Below, in pieces: positions 38,393 through 43,795 of a DNA stretch of 43,795 bases (positions are counted from its first letter, which is position 1; each line of letters begins with the position of its first letter). The position numbers and the translations under genes were made by a program. The stretch lies in assembly GCA_031273845.1 (NCBI GenBank), contig JAISRC010000081.1:1-43795 (forward strand). Reading direction: 5' to 3'. The notes beneath the pieces were generated by a model that saw nothing but the letters and a program-made list of their open reading frames with translations, did not search any database and had not been told where the DNA came from. This stretch comes from Desulfovibrio sp. (lineage in GTDB: Bacteria; Desulfobacterota; Desulfovibrionia; Desulfovibrionales; Desulfovibrionaceae).

Positions 38393-38457
38393 CTCCGTGC
38401 ACTGCTCGGGAGAGTGCGCGTCCGCGCAATTTGTGCTTGACTTCTTTTAGCACGGAG
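38393..38457 (+). promoter_or_regulatory. Structured leader upstream of modA
   Basis: CTCCGTGC (38393-38400) pairs exactly with GCACGGAG (38450-38457). Inside is a TGCGCG/CGCGCA hairpin near 38415-38428. Downstream lies a 10-base palindrome TGTTTAAACA (38500-38509), just before the modA RBS. This may be a leader RNA element or a set of regulator sites. A molybdenum-cofactor-type riboswitch was considered but I cannot match its consensus. Confidence 0.35.
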
Positions 38458-38530
38458 ATTACCGAAAATGCAATTGTAGTTTTTATAAGGCAAATGTATT
38501 GTTTAAACAGCAACCTTGAAGGAGAGCAGC

Positions 38531-39328
38531 ATGGAACGCATTCGGCGCTTTTTCGCGCATCTTGTGCCGGCACTTCTTGTCCTGGCCTGTCCGGTCGTGG
38601 CCGCGCCCGCCCCCGCCGGCGCCGCGGAGCCGGAGATCGTCGTCTTCGCGGCGGCCTCCACCACCAACGCAATCGACGACATCGCCGCGTTGTACGCCCA
38701 AAAGGGCTTGGGCAGCGTCAAGGCCTCTTTTGCTTCCTCTTCCACCCTGGCCAAGCAGATCGAACAGGGCGCGCCGGCCGACGTCTTTCTGTCCGCCAAC
38801 ACGCAGTGGGCCGATTATCTGGATCAGAAGGGGCTTCTGGAAAAAGGCAGCCGAAGCGATCTGCTGCGTAACCGCATTGCCCTGATCGTGCCTAAGGACA
38901 GCAAGATCGGGACCATTGAGATCCGGCAGGGCTTTTCGCTGCTGCCGGCGCTGGGCAAGGACGGCCGTCTGTCCGTCGGCGACCCGGCGCATGTGCCTGT
39001 GGGTATGTACGGCAAAGAAGCGCTGATGAAACTGGGTGCATGGGACGAGATTAAGGACCGCATTGCCCCGGCTAAGGATGTTCGGGCGGGATTGGCCTTG
39101 GTGGAGCAGGGCGAGGCGCCGCTCGGCCTGGTTTATGAAAGCGATGCGGTTGCTTCGGATAAGGTGCGTGTTGTCGGGATTTTCCCGGCCGGCAGCCATA
39201 CGGAAGTTGTGTATCCCGTTGCCGCCGTTGCCGGGCAAAAGGTCGGCCCGGCCCGGAAATTTATTGAATTTCTGAAAACTCCGGAAGCGCTGGCCGTCTT
39301 TCAGAAATACGGATTTGCCGGCGTCTGA
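38531..39328 (+). CDS. modA: Molybdate-binding periplasmic protein
   Basis: 265 residues from ATG 38531, with AAGGAGA at 38519-38525; the longer TTG start is rejected. The signal peptide is FFAHLVPALLVLACPVVAAP. The mature domain begins PEIVVFAAASTTNAIDDIAALY, with the oxyanion-binding SSSTLAKQIEQGAPADVFLSAN segment, IALIVPKDSKIG, VPVGMYGKEALMKLG and the ligand-closing ALVEQGEAPLGLVYESDAVA. These are ModA hallmarks (Ser-Ser and Tyr contacts). It delivers molybdate (or tungstate) to ModBC. Its stop overlaps the modB start by one base. Confidence 0.95.
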   Translation: MERIRRFFAHLVPALLVLACPVVAAPAPAGAAEPEIVVFAAASTTNAIDDIAALYAQKGLGSVKASFASSSTLAKQIEQGAPADVFLSANTQWADYLDQKGLLEKGSRSDLLRNRIALIVPKDSKIGTIEIRQGFSLLPALGKDGRLSVGDPAHVPVGMYGKEALMKLGAWDEIKDRIAPAKDVRAGLALVEQGEAPLGLVYESDAVASDKVRVVGIFPAGSHTEVVYPVAAVAGQKVGPARKFIEFLKTPEALAVFQKYGFAGV

Positions 39329-40026
39329 TGGAGTGGCTCAGACTGAGTCCGGTCGAGTGGGACGCCATGCGGTTGAGTCTGCGCGTTGCCGTTTGGGCGG
39401 TCCTGCTCAGTCTGCCGCTGGGCATTGCCGTGGCTTGGGTCTTGTCGCGCCTGGATTTTCCAGGCCGGAGGCTGCTTGACGGGTGCATACATCTGCCTCT
39501 GGTTCTGCCTCCGGTGGTTACGGGCTATTTCCTGTTGCTGGCCTTCGGCCGCAATGGCTTCATCGGGAGTTTCCTATACGCGCATTTTGATTTCACACTG
39601 GCTTTCAGGTGGACCGGGGCCGTTCTGGCTTCGGCCGTCATGGCCTTTCCGCTCATGGTTCGGGCCATCCGCCTTTCCCTGGACAATGTGGACCGGGGTG
39701 TTGAGGCGGCCGCCCGAACCCTGGGGGCAGGTCCTGTGCGGGTTTTTTTCACCGTGACCATGCCTCTTGCCGTGCCGGGCGTCATTACCGGGGCGGTTTT
39801 GGCCTTTGCCCGCAGCTTGGGCGAATTCGGAGCTACTATTATGTTCGTGTCCAACATACCGGGCCAAACGCAAACCCTGCCTTTGGCCCTGTATACTCTC
39901 ACCCAGGTGCCGGGCGGCGAAAGCGGCGCCATGCGCCTGTGCATTATTGCCGTCATCATTGCCATGGTCGCCCTCGTGAGTTCGGAACTTCTGAGCAGGC
40001 GGCACGCGACCGCCCTAGATGGGTAG
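39328..40026 (+). CDS. modB: Molybdate ABC permease
   Basis: 232 residues, ATG 39328 sharing a base with the modA stop. Five or six membrane segments are visible (MRLSLRVAVWAVLLSLPLGI, GCIHLPLVLPPVVTGYFLLL, WTGAVLASAVMAFPLMVRAI). The EAA loop is EAAARTLGAGPVRVFFTVTMPLAVPGV, followed by LAFARSLGEFGATIMFVSN, a ModB signature. It forms the membrane channel for molybdate with ModC. The C-terminus is followed after six bases by modC. Confidence 0.95.
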   Translation: MEWLRLSPVEWDAMRLSLRVAVWAVLLSLPLGIAVAWVLSRLDFPGRRLLDGCIHLPLVLPPVVTGYFLLLAFGRNGFIGSFLYAHFDFTLAFRWTGAVLASAVMAFPLMVRAIRLSLDNVDRGVEAAARTLGAGPVRVFFTVTMPLAVPGVITGAVLAFARSLGEFGATIMFVSNIPGQTQTLPLALYTLTQVPGGESGAMRLCIIAVIIAMVALVSSELLSRRHATALDG

Positions 40027-40032
40027 GATTCC

Positions 40033-40683
40033 GTGCGGGTGCGGGTCAAACGCACGCAGGGGCGGTTCCTTGTGGATGTGGACTTTACGGGCGCATCGTC
40101 CGGGGTAACGGCATTGTACGGCCCGTCCGGGGCCGGCAAAAGCTCGGTAATCGGCATGATCGCCGGTCTGGCGCGTCCGGATTCCGGCCGCATCGCCATC
40201 GGGGACAGGGCATTGTTTGATTCCGGGCGCGGCATAGATCTGCCGCCGGAAAAGCGGCGCGTCGGCTGCGTATTTCAGGACGGGCGTCTGTTCCCGCACC
40301 TCAGCGTGCGCTCCAACCTGACTTACGGCATGAAGCTGATCAGCCCGGCGGAGCGCAAGATTCCTCTGGATCAGGTGATAGACCTGCTGGGCATCGGACA
40401 TTTGCTGGACCGCAATCCCAAGCATTTGTCGGGTGGCGAGAAACAGCGTGCGGCCATCGGCCGGGCCTTGCTCATCAGTCCGTCCGCCCTGTTGATGGAC
40501 GAGCCTCTGGCCTCGCTGGACCCGGCCCGCAAGGACGAACTCATCCCTTACATAGCCTGTGTCGGGCGGGAATTTTCCATACCTGTTCTTTATGTCAGCC
40601 ATTCTCTGCAGGAAATCCGCCGGCTGACGGACCGCATTGTATTTTTGCGCGACGGCCGGGTGGAACAGGTTGCGGAGTGTTGA
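40033..40683 (+). CDS. modC: Molybdate ABC ATPase, short form without TOBE domain
   Basis: 216 residues from GTG 40033 (AGGA five bases upstream). The ABC motifs are complete: Walker A LYGPSGAGKSSVIGM, Q-loop VFQDGRLFPHLSV, signature LSGGEKQRAAIGRALL, Walker B ALLMDEPLASLDPARK and switch His VLYVSHSLQEIRRL. It powers molybdate import by ModB. Typical ModC proteins are about 350 residues with a C-terminal TOBE (molybdate-binding) domain; here the protein ends right after the ATPase at EQVAEC, so that regulatory part is missing. A palindromic repeat follows five bases after the stop. Confidence 0.93.
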   Translation: MRVRVKRTQGRFLVDVDFTGASSGVTALYGPSGAGKSSVIGMIAGLARPDSGRIAIGDRALFDSGRGIDLPPEKRRVGCVFQDGRLFPHLSVRSNLTYGMKLISPAERKIPLDQVIDLLGIGHLLDRNPKHLSGGEKQRAAIGRALLISPSALLMDEPLASLDPARKDELIPYIACVGREFSIPVLYVSHSLQEIRRLTDRIVFLRDGRVEQVAEC

Positions 40684-40688
40684 CGGCG

Positions 40689-40817
40689 TTAGAGCATTTT
40701 GACTTTGAAATTGTATAAACCGACCTACGCGGGTTTGCCTGCAAACCCGCGTAGCGAGATTGGAGCAGGCGGGCTTTACCCGCCGCAAGCGACAATCTCA
40801 AGCGTAAAATGCTCTAA
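40689..40817. repeat. MITE-like palindromic element downstream of modC
   Basis: The outer ends are perfect 12-bp inverted repeats, TTAGAGCATTTT (40689-40700) and AAAATGCTCTAA (40806-40817). Inside is a perfect 14-bp hairpin CTACGCGGGTTTGC/GCAAACCCGCGTAG (40725-40754) and an AGATTG/CAATCT stem enclosing GGCGGG/CCCGCC. It lies between modC and the convergent DUF1847 gene, so it could also help end transcription. It shares its ends with 14653-14787 and 28604-28838. Confidence 0.8.
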
Positions 40818-40829
40818 GCTGTATGCCTT

Positions 40830-41507
40830 TCACCGTTTTTTGAAGCGGGAGTACATGCCGTTTGCCGTATACAGCGCCGCGACCGGATTATGCCCGAGCA
40901 CCCTGTCTTTGACGATCATGACGGTTGTCGGAGCTTCCGAATGGCGTAGAAACAGGCTGTCATGCCCGACGCAAAGCCCGATTACGATATTGAAGTCCGT
41001 TTTTTGTTCGGCCAGTTTTTTTGCCTGCATGACGGGGTTGCACATGGATTCGTGCCCGCAGCCGCCGTTGAGTTTCTTTTTTTCCGGAACGCCGACGGCA
41101 GTTTTATCAACAGCCCCGATTTTACATCCCGCCGTATAGTTTTCCACGCCTTCCCGTTTCAGAATAGCTGAAAAAACGGATGTTTCCGGCATAAGCCCCA
41201 CGCAGGAAGCAATGCCTATTTTCCGGTATTTCATGCGGTGTATAAATTCAATGGTTTCTTCCACGCGCGTCAATTTGCCGTACGAATCCGCTTCCAATAC
41301 GGCGGATTCGTATGCGATGCGCAGCAGCTCCGGGTCGTCGGCATAGGATTGCAGCGCGTCCCGGAGGAGTACCGCATCAGTATTTTTCGTAAGACAGAAT
41401 GCGGGATATTTTGCCTCATCCCGCGTTCTGCAGCTTAACACTCTACAATCCGCGCAGGTCTTCCCCGAGGGCATGCGTTTCTCCCGCATTGCAAATTCAT
41501 GGGTCAT
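40830..41507 (-). CDS. DUF1847 Cys-rich metal-binding-like protein
   Basis: 225 residues from ATG 41507 (GGGAG nine bases upstream); longer frames are not supported. Near residue 18 is CADCRVLSCRTRDEAKYPAFC, a cysteine cluster; later YRKIGIASCVGLMPETSVFS, GCKIGAVDKTAVGVP, NGGCGHESMCNPVMQA and IVIGLCVGHDSLFLRHSEAP. The pattern of conserved Cys/His (CVG, HESMCNP, CVGHD) fits DUF1847, a family of anaerobes that likely binds metal or a cofactor. It is divergent from the ABC transporter and convergent with modC. No function is established. Confidence 0.85.
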   Translation of the reverse strand: MTHEFAMREKRMPSGKTCADCRVLSCRTRDEAKYPAFCLTKNTDAVLLRDALQSYADDPELLRIAYESAVLEADSYGKLTRVEETIEFIHRMKYRKIGIASCVGLMPETSVFSAILKREGVENYTAGCKIGAVDKTAVGVPEKKKLNGGCGHESMCNPVMQAKKLAEQKTDFNIVIGLCVGHDSLFLRHSEAPTTVMIVKDRVLGHNPVAALYTANGMYSRFKKR

Positions 41508-41786
41508 CCATCTTCTCCCTGCGAAACAGTTTAATTTTGAAACGCCCCGCTTATAATATAAAATATTATTTTCAAATAAGTATATGCAAAAAGTCAATAC
41601 GACAGATTGTTTATTTTTTCCATCTGTTCCGCTTGATGTGCCGCAACCCCATATACGCGCTCCGAATATCGGTATGCCGAATCGGTATTTCTCATGAAGG
41701 CGGCGGAAGCCTATCCTGTCCGCATCCTGCCCGAGCCCTGCAGATTTCCGCACGGCAATCCGGAATACAATTTCAGGAGCGCACTG
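41508..41786. promoter_or_regulatory. AT-rich divergent intergenic region between DUF1847 and the ABC transporter
   Basis: 279 bases without a supported gene. It holds a TATAAT-type segment at about 41554 (CTTATAATATAAAATATT), AATAAG and a direct repeat ATCGGTAT-GCCGA-ATCGGTAT around 41670-41690. The strong AT-richness against GC-rich neighbours suggests promoters for both directions. A short sequence near 41521-41555 (AAACAGTTTAATTTTGAAAC) resembles the end of the palindromic element family. Confidence 0.4.
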
Positions 41787-42737
41787 ATGCGTCTTGCCGT
41801 AACATTGTCCCCTTTTTTCTCCCTCCTCGCGGCAATCGCTCTGGAGGTCCGGCTGCCCGACAGCCCGAAACATCCGCCCGTGGACCATCCGTATTTTCTC
41901 TACGCCCTCTGCATCGCCGCCGCGGCCTTGTGCCTCGCAGGCGTTGCCTGCCGTTTCCGTAAGGGTTTCCGGGAGGTGTTCAGACATAAGGCGGCTTTCT
42001 ATGCCGCGACGTTTCTCTTTTTCAATGTCCTGAACATACTCACCAACAAATTCTGCCTGTTACCGCCTATTTTTTTCCCCACGCCGGACCGCATACTCAG
42101 CGTCCTGGTGGAAGATGCCGTCTACCTGCTGGTGGACTGCCTGGGCTCATCGGCCGTGCTTCTTTTTACCGGATTTTTCAGCGGAGCCGCCGCTGGCCTG
42201 ATCACCGGCATAGCGGTCGGATTCAGCAAAACTGTCGGGTACTGGGTGAATCCTCTGATCCGCATTCTCGGCCCCATTCCCCCCACAGCCTGGATTCCCA
42301 TTGTGCTGGTCGCTTTTCCCACGACCTTCGCGGGCGGCGTCTTTCTTATAGCCCTGTCGGTCTGGTTTCCCACCGCCGTTATGACCTCCAGCGGGATTCT
42401 GAACGTGCAGAACGCCTATTTTGAAGTATCCAGCACACTGGGCGCGAGCCGCTGCTTTCAGATTTTCCGGGTAGGCATCCCGGCGGCCATGCCTTTCGTC
42501 TTCATAGGCCTGTTCACCGGTACCTGTTCCTCCTTCATTACCCTGATGACCGCGGAGATGGTCGGGGTTAAAAACGGGATCGGCTGGTACATCAACTGGC
42601 AACGGGAAATGTTGTCGTACGCCAACGTTTACGCGGGACTGATCATCATCGCGGTGAGTTTCTATATCCTGATCACGCTGCTCTTCAAGCTTCGGGACCA
42701 TGTTCTGGTGTGGCAGAAAGGAGTCATCAAGTGGTAG
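41787..42737 (+). CDS. ABC transporter permease (nitrate/sulfonate/taurine type)
   Basis: 316 residues from ATG 41787, with AGGAG seven bases upstream. Membrane segments include LSPFFSLLAAIALEV, YALCIAAAALCLAGVAC, FYAATFLFFNVLNIL, AVLLFTGFFSGAAAGLITGI and IIIAVSFYILITLLF. The permease core has LIRILGPIPPTAWIPIVLVA and the EAA-like STLGASRCFQIFRVGIPAAM, typical of NrtB/SsuC/TauC. It is longer than the usual 250-270 residues because of extra N-terminal membrane segments. It is coupled to the following ATPase by an overlap. No substrate-binding protein is in the window, so the substrate is open. Confidence 0.88.
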   Translation: MRLAVTLSPFFSLLAAIALEVRLPDSPKHPPVDHPYFLYALCIAAAALCLAGVACRFRKGFREVFRHKAAFYAATFLFFNVLNILTNKFCLLPPIFFPTPDRILSVLVEDAVYLLVDCLGSSAVLLFTGFFSGAAAGLITGIAVGFSKTVGYWVNPLIRILGPIPPTAWIPIVLVAFPTTFAGGVFLIALSVWFPTAVMTSSGILNVQNAYFEVSSTLGASRCFQIFRVGIPAAMPFVFIGLFTGTCSSFITLMTAEMVGVKNGIGWYINWQREMLSYANVYAGLIIIAVSFYILITLLFKLRDHVLVWQKGVIKW

Positions 42738-43573
42738 GGTTGCCGGGCCTTTCCCTGCCTTCCGTTGCCCCGCCGCCGAATCCGGAGGAAACCCTTTACG
42801 GCGTGATCCGGATTGAGAATGTGGTCAAATCATTTATCCATCCCGATGGAGCCGGGATTATGGCCTTGAACGGCATTACCTTCACGGTGGCCGCCGGGGA
42901 ATTCATTTCCCTGATAGGGCCGTCGGGCTGCGGCAAATCAACCTTACTGCGCCTGATTGCCGGCCTGGATACGGCGGATTCGGGCACTCTGGAACTTGAC
43001 GGTGCGGCGATTGCGGGGCCTGATTCAGAGCGGGGTCTTGTTTTCCAGAACCCGCTCCTTTTTCCTTGGCTGAACCTGCACGACAATGTCGCTTTTGGTC
43101 TGAAGGCCAGAAAGGTTTATCGGGAACAGAAGGACGATGTGGAAACTTTTCTGCATCTGGTCGGGCTGGAAAAATTCGGCAAAGCCTACCCTCATCAGTT
43201 GTCGGGCGGCATGGCCCAACGCGCTTCCCTGGCCAGAGCCATGATCAACCAACCGCGCGTGCTCCTGCTGGATGAACCGCTCGGCGCGCTGGACGCTTTC
43301 ACCCGCATGAACATGCAGGATGAAATACTGCGCATCCGGCAGGAAAAGCGCATTACCATGATCATGGTGACCCATGATGTGGACGAAGCCGTCTACCTGT
43401 CCGACAGGGTGGTGGTGATGTCGCCGGGACCGGCCAAAATTGAGACTATTCTGGATGTGCCCTTTTCCCGGCCGAGGGCGAGGAGCAATCCGGATTTTCT
43501 GGAATTGCGCAGCAGTATATTGAAAATACTCAACTATGGTGGCCAGATAAAGGAACCCGCCTATTCTATTTGA
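42731..43573 (+). CDS. ABC transporter ATPase (nitrate/sulfonate/taurine type)
   Basis: 280 residues from GTG 42731, seven bases after AAAGGAG, overlapping the permease end by seven bases. After a short Pro-rich leader (LPSVAPPPNPEETLYGV) the ATPase shows Walker A LIGPSGCGKSTLLRL, Q-loop VFQNPLLFPWLNL, signature LSGGMAQRASLARAM, Walker B VLLLDEPLGALDAFTRM and the switch His in IMVTHDVDEAVYLSDRV. This matches SsuB/TauB/NrtD-type ATPases. With the permease it forms an importer; the binding protein and possibly a regulator should be sought beyond the right edge. Confidence 0.93.
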   Translation: MVGLPGLSLPSVAPPPNPEETLYGVIRIENVVKSFIHPDGAGIMALNGITFTVAAGEFISLIGPSGCGKSTLLRLIAGLDTADSGTLELDGAAIAGPDSERGLVFQNPLLFPWLNLHDNVAFGLKARKVYREQKDDVETFLHLVGLEKFGKAYPHQLSGGMAQRASLARAMINQPRVLLLDEPLGALDAFTRMNMQDEILRIRQEKRITMIMVTHDVDEAVYLSDRVVVMSPGPAKIETILDVPFSRPRARSNPDFLELRSSILKILNYGGQIKEPAYSI

Positions 43574-43715
43574 TCGACCGACGGGAACACAGGCCGGAAT
43601 CCGCCGTGCTTTGCCGTTCCGAGGCGCGGCCGAGAGCCTGTAACCGTTGCCGGCGGCGGAAGACGGCATCCGGGACATTCTAGGAGTTTGTCGGACTTTA
43701 AGCATGTATTTTCTG

Positions 43716-43786
43716 TAACATACTGATATTTTTATATATAGCAAATCCGATCAATGAAAGCCGTATATAATAATTTCAGTATGTTA
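43716..43786. repeat. Inverted repeat in AT-rich DNA near the right edge
   Basis: TAACATACTGA (43716-43726) is repeated inverted as TCAGTATGTTA (43776-43786), separated by an AT-rich spacer of about 49 bases with short TATATA runs. No gene is supported in 43574-43795. It may be an operator pair or the end of a small element continuing beyond the window. Confidence 0.5.
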
Positions 43787-43795
43787 TAAATATTT

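Noticed and set aside
38328-38530. Molybdenum-cofactor riboswitch upstream of modA
   Set aside because: The stem at 38393-38457 is real, but I could not match the known consensus, so it is listed only as an unspecified leader structure.
41508-41786. TPP riboswitch ahead of the ABC transporter
   Set aside because: The conserved CTGAGA and GATAATGCCAGCG-type elements are absent, so a thiamine assignment is not supported.
1-43795. CRISPR array
   Set aside because: No set of regularly spaced identical repeats was seen; the repeated elements are palindromic and dispersed.

Overview
The window is GC-rich DNA whose gene content suggests a sulfate-reducing or sulfite-respiring deltaproteobacterium of the Desulfovibrionaceae (Desulfovibrio/Bilophila type). 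This is inferred from codon use and gene families; no rRNA or taxon marker is present. It has two parts: most of a Mu-like transposable prophage (about 1-27,809, its far end lying beyond the left edge) and a chromosomal segment (about 27,810-43,795).

Prophage. It is read mostly on the minus strand, so the Mu 'left' (immunity) end is on the right. A LexA/CI-type repressor (26900-27691, +) faces an early operon (26623 down to 19320) holding small regulators, a MuA transposase, a MuB ATPase, a winged-helix protein, a lipoprotein, a DUF3164 protein and an HU-like protein. A plus-strand island follows. It holds a secreted thermonuclease with an AT-rich secreted partner, ended by a strong terminator, and then a C4-type antisense-RNA leader controlling a Rha-family protein. 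Middle genes (gp16-like, Mor activator) end at a clear terminator. The late genes follow in Mu order: lysozyme, nested Rz/Rz1 spanins, holin, small and large terminase, portal, gpF with a C-terminal extension, gpG, protease/scaffold I/Z, capsid T, gp35-gp38 and sheath. Then the order breaks: the sheath is followed directly by gp25/W, gpJ, gp48 and a tail fibre, with no tube, tape-measure or hub genes visible between them. A tRNA-like cloverleaf lies between F and G. Three 11-bp-spaced iterons lie between G and I, where Mu carries its central gyrase site.

Junction. Next to the prophage is a tRNA-Thr(CGU) flanked by inverted pairs of a GGGTAGCA motif and followed by a decayed second copy of its 5' half. 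I read this as the scar of an older tRNA-targeted integrative element, so the locus has taken insertions of two different types.

Chromosomal part. GDP-L-fucose synthase (-) is followed by a plus-strand run: an HesB/IscA-like protein, PrmA, an endonuclease III-like protein with altered key residues, an EnvC-like LytM protein, a CtpA-type protease and a divergent polysaccharide deacetylase. The last three form an envelope or cell-division cluster. Next come a membrane protein, an HTH regulator fused to a PBP-like domain and divergent from modABC (molybdate uptake; short ModC), a DUF1847 Cys-rich protein, and an ABC permease/ATPase pair of the nitrate/sulfonate type. A family of small palindromic elements (terminal motif close to TTAGAGCATTTT) occurs three times, once inside the prophage lysis region.
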